Source: Helicobacteraceae bacterium (GTDB taxonomy: Bacteria; Campylobacterota; Campylobacteria; Campylobacterales; Sulfurimonadaceae). Taken from it: a DNA stretch of 64,000 bases. The stretch lies in the NCBI GenBank assembly GCA_947498025.1, contig CANMJR010000005.1, positions 43,228 to 107,227 on the forward strand, written 5' to 3'. Position 1 is the first letter of the stretch; every line of letters begins with the position of its first letter. Made by a program: the position numbers and the translations under genes. A model generated the notes under the pieces. That model saw only the letters and a program-made list of their open reading frames with translations. It was not told the origin of the DNA and searched no databases. Positions 1 to 7,941 of the stretch are shown here, piece by piece.

Positions 1-1831
1 TTACTGTTAAGAGGTAAACTCTGTCTCCGTTAGGATAAGTTACCCACTCAAAGTTTGATTCTGCTTTATTTTCTAAGAGTGTTTTTTTATCATGTTCACG
101 GAAGAAGTCGGCTAGTCTTTTATCAACAATATCATAGTCACTTTTACCGATTATCTCATCTTTTGATTTGCCTATGAATTTTTCAAAAGCCTCATTGCAA
201 GTTAGATAAATACCGTTTAAGTCTTTTACAAAAAGTATATTTTCTACACTATTGATAATATTGCCGTACAGTTCTTTCAAATAAAGTACAGTTTCTAGTG
301 CCTCTTTTTTTTCGGTAACATCAAATATAATTGAATAAAGTACTATATCTCCATCAAGTTCAATCGGACCGGAATAAACTTCAACATCACGAATTTTTCC
401 ATTTGCCAGTTTATGCTTAAAATTGAAGGAATAACAGTGTCCCTCTTTTGCTAGTTGCATCTTATGCATAATTTCAGTAGGGGGCAGAATATTTATCTCA
501 CTGATTAACATATTTGTCATTTGCTCATAAGTGTATCCATAATATTCTAAAGCTGTTTGATTGCAATCGACTATATGCCCATCTTTAAAATTTATAATGA
601 GCTCAATTGCGTGACTACCGCTAAATAAGCTATGATAACGCTTTTCACTTTTTTTCAAATTATTTTCAATGTCAAGGTTGTAAAGTGCATAGGCAATATC
701 ACCTGCCACTTCATCGAGGAGTGCCAATTCATCACTATCTGCAATATATTTATTATTGATAGATAGCGTTAAATAGCCGTAGATTATTTTATTATTTATT
801 AACTTTATAGTAACAGCACTTTTACTATCGTACAAATCCATCAAAGGACATACTTGACAACTATCCTTTGTACTTTCTATAGTAGAATATATTTCATCTG
901 TTTGGGAAACTTTTTTTAAACAAAAAGGTAGCCAACCACTCTCTATTTTTTCTTTAAATAAAGTAGCATTTTCTGATGTATCTGTATTAATAAAGTAATC
1001 GATTTTCTTGTCTTTATCCAAAAGAAGTATCCATGCATTTCCATATACATGTTTTGATGTTAGAATATTACAGCTCTCTTTTAGTAACTTTTGTTTATCT
1101 TTTTCTCTTACAATAAGCTGGTTGATATCTCGTATGACAGATAAAACACTCTGAAGGTGCTCATTTTTATAGATAAATTTTGCAATTCTATGAATGACAT
1201 AGAATCCAACAGATGTAAATATGAGCAAAAACAATATGCTTATTGAAAAACTAATGATTTTTAACTTTTCAAAGCTGGATTCAGATTTATTTTTAAAATC
1301 TATTGCCTTATTTTGTGCATATTCATAAAGATGTGATGCGGACGCTTCCAGATTTTTAACATGATGAGCTCCTTTTCCTTGCGTTATGTCTATAGCTTTT
1401 CTAGTTTGATTGGCTTCCATAAGTGCAATTACTTCATCGCGTATCGGTTTCCAAGACTCAAACATTTGTTTAGTGTTTTTTTGAAGGGTTAATCCTTCTT
1501 CTCCTAATATGTTTTTTTCTATAGCATCCAAGTTTTCATAAACACGTTGTTCATGTTTATTCACTTCTTTAATAAGTTCTATAATTTCTTTTTGCGAGAG
1601 TGATAAAACAATATCTTTCATATCTCTATGTATTTTATATACATCAACATTTATAGTAAGTGCTGCATTCGTTACTTTTAGAGGATGCTCAAATATATCA
1701 GTAGTGGTGGTGCTCATTTCTTGCATAGTAAAATATTCAAAAGACTTAGCACCTGCACTAAGTATTCCGATGAGTATAAATACCAATATAAGTAAATTAA
1801 TCTCTTTTTTACTTTTTATTTCTTGTTTCAT
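1..1831 (-). CDS. membrane sensor protein with four-helix-bundle, GAF and PAS domains (3' end outside window)
   Basis: The reading frame is open from an ATG at 1831 to the window edge with no stop, so about 610 residues are visible and the C terminus (probably a kinase, GGDEF or similar output) is missing. The start has AAGGAG upstream at good spacing. A transmembrane helix lies at about residues 11-28, then an all-helical periplasmic region of about 160 residues resembling the four-helix-bundle sensor of chemoreceptors, a second helix near 195-220, a GAF-like region (about 240-390, with a CxxC at 'CQVC'), and two PAS domains (about 400-510 and from 520). The stop of the PilZ response regulator lies 86 bases upstream on the same strand, so the two may be co-transcribed and form a sensor/regulator pair. 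The ligand is unknown. Confidence 0.8.
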   Translation of the reverse strand, partial: MKQEIKSKKEINLLILVFILIGILSAGAKSFEYFTMQEMSTTTTDIFEHPLKVTNAALTINVDVYKIHRDMKDIVLSLSQKEIIELIKEVNKHEQRVYENLDAIEKNILGEEGLTLQKNTKQMFESWKPIRDEVIALMEANQTRKAIDITQGKGAHHVKNLEASASHLYEYAQNKAIDFKNKSESSFEKLKIISFSISILFLLIFTSVGFYVIHRIAKFIYKNEHLQSVLSVIRDINQLIVREKDKQKLLKESCNILTSKHVYGNAWILLLDKDKKIDYFINTDTSENATLFKEKIESGWLPFCLKKVSQTDEIYSTIESTKDSCQVCPLMDLYDSKSAVTIKLINNKIIYGYLTLSINNKYIADSDELALLDEVAGDIAYALYNLDIENNLKKSEKRYHSLFSGSHAIELIINFKDGHIVDCNQTALEYYGYTYEQMTNMLISEINILPPTEIMHKMQLAKEGHCYSFNFKHKLANGKIRDVEVYSGPIELDGDIVLYSIIFDVTEKKEALETVLYLKELYGNIINSVENILFVKDLNGIYLTCNEAFEKFIGKSKDEIIGKSDYDIVDKRLADFFREHDKKTLLENKAESNFEWVTYPNGDRVYLLTV

Positions 1832-1917
1832 AACGAACTCCTTTTATTATATCTCATCAGAATTGATTGACGCTCAAAAATCTATCTTCATGCTTTTCAT
1901 CATCAAAAAGTCTTAAA

Positions 1918-3435
1918 TTATTCTTCATACTGTAGTCCTTTAAATTCTCGAATAAGTTTCATTTGTCTTTTAGCTATATAATCTACAAGAATTTTATTTA
2001 TGCGGGCATCTGCATTCAACACTAAAACAAGTTCAAAATTATTTTTTAATTCTATTATTCGAAAAACTACTGCATCTACATGAACTATTATAGGTTTTTT
2101 ATCTTCATTTAATACCATGTTTATTGTCACCATATCTTTTACTTTAAGACCTGCCGGCAGAAAATTAAGTGATAATTTGATTGCATCAATAGAAAGATTC
2201 ATGATATGCATCTCTGTATCAAACCTATGTTCATTATAAAAAAGTGTGATTTTATTGTTTGAATCAGGAGTTAGCGTGACATGTCGTCGCATAGTTGGAG
2301 TGCTTTTTATCATTTTACAGTGCGCAATTTCTACACTCTGATGTTGAAAATCAATTAGTTTAATATCATTTGATTCTATATCAAAAGGGAATAATTCAGA
2401 TGTTAATATAACTCTTTTTTCAAATGCTATTGCTTTTTGCTGTAGATAAACTGTTTTCAAAACTATTTTTTCTTTTGAAACAGCTGTAACTGTAGCACTA
2501 TGCGTAACACTCAACCCCTCATAATAATTATGTATTTTTATTTCTGCTTGGTTGTCCTTAGCGGCTTTTAAAAGATTTAAAACACTATTCTCATCTTTGA
2601 AAGCTTTATCATGGTCTAGCGATTTTTTATCAAATAGTCCCAAGAGATTAAGTTCTGTAATATCATTTAATGAGAGAAGATAAAAATTTTCTTTCTCCTG
2701 TATAGAAGTGAGTTTTAAGAGTAAATGATGAGGATTATCACTTTTATCAATCATCTTTACATTATAAAGTCTCCCTTGATTGTTTTTTAGCTCTTGCAGA
2801 TAGTGAATGTCATCATGTTCATACAAAAAAGTATCATGAGCAAGCAAAAGAGAACCAAAATTTTTAAACTTCTCTCTAAATTCATTTAAATCATTGAATC
2901 CGAAAAAATTTAAAGAGTAGTCATTTACTAGAACAACACCTTCATCGTTAATCATAAAAAGTAAATTTTCTTGATTATTGAATATATGATACAAGTAATC
3001 ATTAAATATATTTTTATTTTTTTCATCTACAATATCTTGTGCAACTTTAGAAAGTATATTTGTAAGCGCATCAATTGTTATAGGTTTTTTTAGATAACTT
3101 ACTACCCCGATATCTATCGTTTTTAAAAGATACTCTTTATCATCGTATGCAGTTGTTATAATGATTTTTACATTTTTATCTATTTTTCTTATGGCATTAG
3201 CCATCTCTAAACCATCAACGTCAGGCATTTGTATATCTGTAATAATAATATCGGGATGATATTTTTTAAAAAGCTCCAACCCCTCACTTCCATTTTTTGC
3301 TTGATATACTTTATCAAAAAGCTTTTTAAAAAAATGACCGCCTTTTTCTAATAGGTTAGTATTGTCCTCTACATGGAGTAGAACAAGCCCCTTTAATAAC
3401 TGTTTCAATTTTTCTATGTTATCTCTATAATCCAT
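1918..3435 (-). CDS. response regulator: receiver, PAS-like and PilZ domains
   Basis: The 505-residue protein starts with a receiver domain: acidic pocket around 'HVEDN', phosphoacceptor D67 in 'IITDIQMPDVDG', the conserved threonine in 'ITTAYD' and lysine in 'YLKKPI'. A PAS-like region follows (about 140-250). Two beta-rich segments then resemble a PilZ N-terminal domain (about 285-380) and a PilZ domain (about 385-495). The PilZ part keeps an RRxxx basic motif ('MRRHVT') but the second motif reads N-L-S-I-D-A, with alanine where c-di-GMP binders usually have glycine, so nucleotide binding is uncertain. There is no DNA-binding output; the protein probably acts by protein contact, for example on motility or surface attachment. 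The ATG lies directly after a strong promoter and lacks a Shine-Dalgarno sequence. Confidence 0.85.
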   Translation of the reverse strand: MDYRDNIEKLKQLLKGLVLLHVEDNTNLLEKGGHFFKKLFDKVYQAKNGSEGLELFKKYHPDIIITDIQMPDVDGLEMANAIRKIDKNVKIIITTAYDDKEYLLKTIDIGVVSYLKKPITIDALTNILSKVAQDIVDEKNKNIFNDYLYHIFNNQENLLFMINDEGVVLVNDYSLNFFGFNDLNEFREKFKNFGSLLLAHDTFLYEHDDIHYLQELKNNQGRLYNVKMIDKSDNPHHLLLKLTSIQEKENFYLLSLNDITELNLLGLFDKKSLDHDKAFKDENSVLNLLKAAKDNQAEIKIHNYYEGLSVTHSATVTAVSKEKIVLKTVYLQQKAIAFEKRVILTSELFPFDIESNDIKLIDFQHQSVEIAHCKMIKSTPTMRRHVTLTPDSNNKITLFYNEHRFDTEMHIMNLSIDAIKLSLNFLPAGLKVKDMVTINMVLNEDKKPIIVHVDAVVFRIIELKNNFELVLVLNADARINKILVDYIAKRQMKLIREFKGLQYEE

Positions 3436-3442
3436 AACAAAA

Positions 3443-3470
3443 ATTATACTGTAAAATTAGAGTTTGTAAA
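3443..3470 (-). promoter_or_regulatory. sigma-70 type promoter of the PilZ response regulator gene
   Basis: On the minus strand TTTACA (3465-3470) is followed after 16 bases by a perfect TATAAT (3443-3448). A start about seven bases downstream would fall at about 3436, immediately before the ATG at 3435, which predicts a leaderless or nearly leaderless mRNA. The position is seen; the activity is inferred. Confidence 0.6.
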
Positions 3471-3541
3471 ATAAACTGTGTAAAACCTTCCCTATCTAGG
3501 TTTGAAATGAACCTTTAGATTTTGTTTTTCTTATAGTTCAA

Positions 3542-4594
3542 TTATCCGATTAGTCTATTTATATCGTTATAAAGCCCAAGACCCATAAGTGAAAAAAGCA
3601 GAACCCATCCGGCGATTGTGAGCTTGATGATGACCGCTTCACTCGGTGTGCGTCTTGAGATGAATTCATAAAGATTGAACATTATATGTCCGCCATCAAG
3701 GGCGGGAATAGGGAGCAGATTTAAAACGCCCAAATTTACGGAGATGAGGGCCGCAAAAAAGAGAACACTCATCCAACCGGCGTCTGTTGCGTCGGAAGTA
3801 AGTTTTACTATGCTTATAACTCCACCAAGTTCATTGGCAGGAACATCGCCTGTGATTAGCTTTTGAAGACCTGTAAAGATAAGCGTAGATGCAAAAACAG
3901 TCTGCTCGGTTGCGTAGGCAAATGTTTCGCCGATACCTAGCTCAAGTTTATGAGAAACTCCTGCACTTCCTATTCCAATCATCTTTTTTTGAACCACTTC
4001 ATTGTACAAATTCGTGCTTTGGCTCAATTTTGGAGTAAGTGTCAAAAACTGCATGTAGCCGTCCCTAACAATTTGAATATTTAAAGAGTCTCCAGATTTT
4101 TCTATAATTTCCGCCATCTCTTTCCATGTAGAAATCTCCATGCCGTTGATAGATTTGACAGTGTCGTTTGTTTGGAGTCCGGCAACCTGTGCCGGTGAAC
4201 CATCAACAACTTTGCCAATGACAGGTGAAAGTACATTCGGACCTCCAAGAGCAATTATAAAGTACAAAACAAAGGCTAAGATAAAGTTTGCAAGAGGACC
4301 GGCAAAGAGAATAAAGATTTTTTGCAAAGGTGTTTTGACATTGTAGCTATCGGCATCCAAGCTTATTTTTGTCGGGTCTGCGTCGTCTTGACCTTTCATT
4401 TTTACATAGCCGCCAAGGGGAATAGCAGAGATGCTCCACTGGGTTCCCCATTTATGAAACGAGAAGAGTTTTTTCCCAAAACCTATGCTAAATACTTCAA
4501 CAAAAACACCCACGAATCTTGCCGCAAAATAGTGACCTAACTCATGAAAAAAGATGAGTGCCGAGAGAACTAAAAGGGAGACTAACCAACTCAT
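3542..4594 (-). CDS. rseP: RseP-type site-2 intramembrane zinc metalloprotease
   Basis: The 350-residue inner-membrane protein has the zinc motif HELGH at residues 17-21 in its first membrane helix, a single PDZ domain (about 115-200, with 'GSPAQVAGLQTND'), and the distal motif 'LLPIPALDGGH' near residue 300 that supplies the third zinc ligand. This is the full family layout. RseP enzymes cut membrane-bound anti-sigma factors or leftover signal peptides within the membrane. Its ATG overlaps the pgsA stop by four bases (ATGA), so the two are translationally coupled. No sigma-E/anti-sigma pair is in the window, so the substrate is unknown. Confidence 0.93.
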   Translation of the reverse strand: MSWLVSLLVLSALIFFHELGHYFAARFVGVFVEVFSIGFGKKLFSFHKWGTQWSISAIPLGGYVKMKGQDDADPTKISLDADSYNVKTPLQKIFILFAGPLANFILAFVLYFIIALGGPNVLSPVIGKVVDGSPAQVAGLQTNDTVKSINGMEISTWKEMAEIIEKSGDSLNIQIVRDGYMQFLTLTPKLSQSTNLYNEVVQKKMIGIGSAGVSHKLELGIGETFAYATEQTVFASTLIFTGLQKLITGDVPANELGGVISIVKLTSDATDAGWMSVLFFAALISVNLGVLNLLPIPALDGGHIMFNLYEFISRRTPSEAVIIKLTIAGWVLLFSLMGLGLYNDINRLIG

Positions 4595-5145
4595 ATGTTT
4601 TTACCTCTTAAAAGTGCAGCTCGAAAGCCATAAAGATACTCTAAACCTGAATAAACCGTGAGTGCAACTGCAAACCAAAGAAGCTCCCTTCCAAAATTCC
4701 AATGCATAAGTAAAAAACCGATGGCAATCATCTGTGCAACTGTTTTTATTTTTCCTGCCCATGAAGCTTTTACACTGATGCCCTCAGTGACTGCAATAGT
4801 GCGTATCCCGGTTATGAAAAGCTCACGGACTATGATGATATAGATAGCCCATGCAGAAGCTTCACCAATCATCATAAGCCCTAAAAATGCGGCAAGTGTG
4901 AGCATTTTGTCGGCGAGAGGGTCTAAGATAGCTCCAAGCAGTGTGGATTGATTCCACTCTCTTGCGATGTAGCCGTCAAAAAAATCAGTTGCGGAGGCGA
5001 GTACAAAAAGTAAAGATGCAATATAGTAGGTCCAGCTTACATGGTAGCCGTTATCTGTAAAAAGCTGAGGGTTGAGGATTATCCAAAACATAATCGGTGC
5101 TAAAAGTATGCGAAGAGATGCTAAGGCATTTGGAAGATTTAACAA
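4591..5145 (-). CDS. pgsA: CDP-diacylglycerol--glycerol-3-phosphate 3-phosphatidyltransferase
   Basis: The 184-residue membrane enzyme makes phosphatidylglycerol phosphate, the first committed step to phosphatidylglycerol and cardiolipin. It carries the complete CDP-alcohol phosphotransferase signature D57-G58-x2-A61-R62-x8-G71-x3-D75-x3-D79, and several hydrophobic helices. The start is a TTG preceded by AAGGA, and the first residues 'MLNLPNALASLRI' are typical of PgsA. It leads the pair with rseP. Synteny with pyrD/dapA is also found in Helicobacter (from memory). Confidence 0.92.
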   Translation of the reverse strand: MLNLPNALASLRILLAPIMFWIILNPQLFTDNGYHVSWTYYIASLLFVLASATDFFDGYIAREWNQSTLLGAILDPLADKMLTLAAFLGLMMIGEASAWAIYIIIVRELFITGIRTIAVTEGISVKASWAGKIKTVAQMIAIGFLLMHWNFGRELLWFAVALTVYSGLEYLYGFRAALLRGKNI

Positions 5146-5224
5146 ATGTATCCTTGTTGTTGAAATGGCGTGATTTTAGCCTCTTATTACTTATTTATAC
5201 TTTATAGTTTTTTTTTTACATTAA

Positions 5225-5238
5225 TTGACGCATATCAA
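5225..5238 (+). promoter_or_regulatory. FNR/CRP-family operator upstream of the cytochrome c gene
   Basis: TTGAC-GCAT-ATCAA differs at one base from the FNR consensus TTGAT-N4-ATCAA. The centre (5231.5) is 41.5 bases before the start predicted from TACAAT at 5261-5266 (start about 5273), the classic class II activator position. The same arrangement occurs before the multihaem cytochrome near 40 kb. The site also lies 80-93 bases upstream of the divergent pgsA start. Confidence 0.6.
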
Positions 5239-5293
5239 GTTAAATTTCAGATTGACAATATACAATTAGCAATCAAAAATTTGGAGATATAAT

Positions 5294-5575
5294 ATGAGAA
5301 AAATCGTTACTTTAGTTGCAGTTTTAGGTTTAAGTACATTGGCTATGGCTGATGCGTTCACGAAGTGTGCTGGTTGTCATGGTGCTGCCGGCGAAAAAGC
5401 GGCACTTGGGAAGAGTAAAGTAATTAGTGAAATGAGCAAGGCAGATGTTGCTGCTGCACTCAAAGGCTACAAAGATGGAAGTTACGGCGGAGCGATGAAA
5501 GGTTTAATGGTTGCTCAGGTTAAAGATTTAACAGATGCTGATGTAGCTGAAATAGCTGCTAAAATCGGTAAATAG
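5294..5575 (+). CDS. small periplasmic monohaem c-type cytochrome (cytochrome c553-like)
   Basis: The 93-residue precursor has a signal peptide of about 19 residues (cut probably after 'LAMA'), a single haem motif C25-A-G-C-H29 close to the mature N terminus, and a methionine-containing stretch ('GGAMKGLM') near residue 70 that can supply the distal ligand. This is the layout of the short class I cytochromes that pass electrons to terminal oxidases or reductases in Campylobacterota. A GGAG ribosome site precedes the ATG. The gene is alone between an FNR-type promoter and a strong terminator, so it is probably a single-gene transcription unit. Confidence 0.9.
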   Translation: MRKIVTLVAVLGLSTLAMADAFTKCAGCHGAAGEKAALGKSKVISEMSKADVAAALKGYKDGSYGGAMKGLMVAQVKDLTDADVAEIAAKIGK

Positions 5576-5585
5576 TCCCTCTTCT

Positions 5586-5612
5586 TTTTCCCAAAGTTAT
5601 TCTTTGGGAAAA
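5586..5612 (+). terminator. rho-independent terminator after the cytochrome c gene
   Basis: A perfect 11-bp stem (TTTTCCCAAAG, 5586-5596, with CTTTGGGAAAA, 5602-5612) closes a five-base loop and is followed by a T-rich tract. It lies 11 bases after the cytochrome stop codon. Confidence 0.75.
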
Positions 5613-5656
5613 TTTCTCTCAATTTTTAAATACTTCAATCATAAAAAGAATCAAAA

Positions 5657-6292
5657 ATGACACACTTCTGTCCACTCTGCAGTAATCTCGCAAACAGTTA
5701 CGCCGAGTATAAAACTACCCACTATCTTCATTGTCCAAATTGTCATGCTGTTTTTATGGATGAGAAGGATAGACCGGATAATAAAGCGGAGAAATCACGC
5801 TATGAACTTCATCAAAATGATCTCGAAGATAAAAATTATCAAAAATTTGTCTCACCAATTACTTCAGCAATTTTAACAGAGTTTACAAAAAAGTCAAAGG
5901 GGCTTGATTTTGGTGCCGGCAAAGAACCTATAATCTCTAAAGTGCTCCAAGACAGCGGTTTTAATGTTTTTCAATATGACCCCTATTTTCATAATGACGA
6001 GAAGTTATTGCAAGTGGAGTATGATTATATTGCCTGTTGTGAAGTGATAGAGCATTTTTATAATCCACACAAAGAGTTTTTACTTCTTAAAAAGCTGTTA
6101 AAGCCAAATGCAAAACTCTACTGCATGACAGATCTCTATGATGAAAATAGAGATTTTGCTTCTTGGTACTATAAAAATGACGCAACCCATGTCTTCTTTT
6201 ATCATAAAAAAACATTTGATTGGATTAGAGAAGAGTTTAATTTTTTAGAAGTTGTTGTTAATGGCAGGTTGATTACTTTTACTGAAAAGTAG
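5657..6292 (+). CDS. class I SAM-dependent methyltransferase with N-terminal zinc-ribbon motifs
   Basis: The 211-residue protein opens with two CxxC pairs ('FCPLCSN' and 'LHCPNCHAVF') that can form a zinc ribbon. The methyltransferase core follows: the SAM-binding loop is 'GLDFGAGKEP' and the post-motif region contains 'CCEVIEHFYNP', like Methyltransf_11/23 enzymes that modify small molecules or sugars. The substrate cannot be told. No good ribosome site is visible before the ATG. Its 3' end overlaps the convergent reductase gene by 14 bases. Orthologues annotated simply as class I methyltransferases are common in this phylum. Confidence 0.8.
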   Translation: MTHFCPLCSNLANSYAEYKTTHYLHCPNCHAVFMDEKDRPDNKAEKSRYELHQNDLEDKNYQKFVSPITSAILTEFTKKSKGLDFGAGKEPIISKVLQDSGFNVFQYDPYFHNDEKLLQVEYDYIACCEVIEHFYNPHKEFLLLKKLLKPNAKLYCMTDLYDENRDFASWYYKNDATHVFFYHKKTFDWIREEFNFLEVVVNGRLITFTEK

Positions 6293-7046
6293 TTCCGCCA
6301 TCAATCACTATAGTTTGACCTGTGAGCCAAGAAGATTCATTGCCGCATAAAAAGAGACATGCACCTGTTAAGTCCGTAGCTTCACCCATTCTTGAAAGTG
6401 GAGAGCGTCTTACAACTTCGTTTTTTACCTCTTCATAGTTTGGAAATGCTTTGAGTGCATCTGTGTCTATTGGACCGCCGCTTACCGCATTTACACGGAT
6501 GTTTTTTTCACCAAGCTCGGCTGCAGCGTAGCGAACCATCGCCTCAACGGCTGCTTTGTTTGTTCCATGCCCTGCGTAGTTTGGAGTGTAAACTAGGTTT
6601 CCGGTTGAACTCATGCTGATGATACTCCCTCCGCCAACTTTTTCCATTCTTTTTGCAGCTTCTTGAGCACCTACAACAAAGGCATCCACGGTTGCAGTGT
6701 AGATGTTGTTAAGACCTTTTGGTTTGAGTCTCATAAATGGACCGAATCCGCCAACAACGGCTCTTCCGGAGATAATAGCGTTGGATATAAAATAATCAAG
6801 TCTCTCAAAATCTTCATCAAAAAGTTTATAAACATCTTGATACATTAAAGGTTCTAAAATATCCAGTTTATAGGCTCTGCACTTTACACCATATTGAGCT
6901 TCAACATCCGCAATAATCTCATTTGCAGTATCAGCGTTTGAAGCGTAAGTAAACGCTACATTACAACCTTTTTGTGCAAAAGCGTAAACGATAGCCTTAC
7001 CGATTCCCCGAGTTCCGCCACTTACAAATAGAGTTTTTTCTTGCAT
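6279..7046 (-). CDS. FabL-type enoyl-ACP reductase-like SDR oxidoreductase
   Basis: This short-chain dehydrogenase (255 residues from the chosen start) has the NAD(P)-binding motif 'GGTRGIG' at 10-16 and the catalytic pattern Y153-x3-Y157-x6-K164. Ordinary SDRs have Y-x3-K; the Y-x6-K spacing is that of enoyl-ACP reductases, and the stretch 'NAVSGGPIDTDALKAFPN' closely matches Bacillus FabL as I remember it. It therefore probably reduces enoyl-ACP in fatty-acid elongation, although homologues are often annotated only as oxidoreductases. An in-frame ATG at 7067 would overlap dapA; the ATG at 7046 is preferred because AAAGGA lies seven bases before it and it follows the dapA stop directly. Confidence 0.82.
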   Translation of the reverse strand: MQEKTLFVSGGTRGIGKAIVYAFAQKGCNVAFTYASNADTANEIIADVEAQYGVKCRAYKLDILEPLMYQDVYKLFDEDFERLDYFISNAIISGRAVVGGFGPFMRLKPKGLNNIYTATVDAFVVGAQEAAKRMEKVGGGSIISMSSTGNLVYTPNYAGHGTNKAAVEAMVRYAAAELGEKNIRVNAVSGGPIDTDALKAFPNYEEVKNEVVRRSPLSRMGEATDLTGACLFLCGNESSWLTGQTIVIDGGTTFQ

Positions 7047-7047
7047 G

Positions 7048-7941
7048 TTATAGTCCTTTGATTTCATAATTTTTCATAATTAGTTCCAGCTTTTTCATGT
7101 TTTCCACGCTTGGATGCACGAGTGGAAGTCTGTACTCTAGAGTTTCGATGAGTCCTGCGATATACATGGCAGCTTTTATCATCACCGGATTGGATTCAAG
7201 AAAAAGAACTTTATTGATAGGAAAGAGCATATCGTTTAGGGATTTTGCACCTGCAAAATTACCGCACAAAGCTTCTCTTACTAATTGGCTTTTTAAATCA
7301 GGGAGTAAGTTTGAAGTAACGGAAGTTATTCCGGCACCGCCATTCGCTAATATCGGGAAGTCAATCGCATCATCGCCCGAAAATACTTTTAACTCAGGTC
7401 TGCGTGAGAGCAGTTCTATGGTTCTCTCTAAACTTCCCGTTGCCTCTTTGATACCGTAGATATTTTCAACATCATCAAAGAGTCTTATTACCGTATCTGC
7501 ACTTATGTCAACAACTGTTCTACCCGGAACATTATAGAGCATAAATGGGAGTTCCGGCACACAAGAGGCGATTGCTTTGTAGTGTTGGTAAAGTCCCTCT
7601 TGGGAAGGTTTGTTGTAGTAGGGTGCAACTGAAAATATCGCATCCACACCACATTTTTGAGCAGTTTTTGCAGCTTCTATCGCTTCTGCGGTTGAGTTGC
7701 TTCCTGCACCTGCTAGAACTTTGGTATTCGACCCTCTGCACACTTCAACAGCTATCTCCATGCATCTTCTGTCTTCATCATAAGTCAGAGTGGCACTCTC
7801 ACCCGTTGTTCCAACAGGACAAACTGCATTAATGCCGTTTTTTATCTGCCTTGTTATGAGGCTTGCATATGCACTTTCGTCTAATTTCCCATTTTTAAAA
7901 GGAGTAATAAGTGCCGTTGTTGAACCTGTTACAATCTCCAT
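7048..7941 (-). CDS. dapA: 4-hydroxy-tetrahydrodipicolinate synthase
   Basis: The 297-residue enzyme condenses pyruvate with aspartate semialdehyde, the entry step to diaminopimelate and lysine. It shows the signature 'GTTGES' (44-49), the catalytic tyrosine in 'YNVPGRT' (Y136) and the Schiff-base lysine in 'GIKEATG' (K165), at full length for the family. The start overlaps nothing: the M16 peptidase stop is adjacent upstream and the reductase start adjacent downstream, so it is the third gene of a four-gene operon. Its product feeds peptidoglycan cross-links made by MurF and others in the window. Confidence 0.96.
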   Translation of the reverse strand: MEIVTGSTTALITPFKNGKLDESAYASLITRQIKNGINAVCPVGTTGESATLTYDEDRRCMEIAVEVCRGSNTKVLAGAGSNSTAEAIEAAKTAQKCGVDAIFSVAPYYNKPSQEGLYQHYKAIASCVPELPFMLYNVPGRTVVDISADTVIRLFDDVENIYGIKEATGSLERTIELLSRRPELKVFSGDDAIDFPILANGGAGITSVTSNLLPDLKSQLVREALCGNFAGAKSLNDMLFPINKVLFLESNPVMIKAAMYIAGLIETLEYRLPLVHPSVENMKKLELIMKNYEIKGL

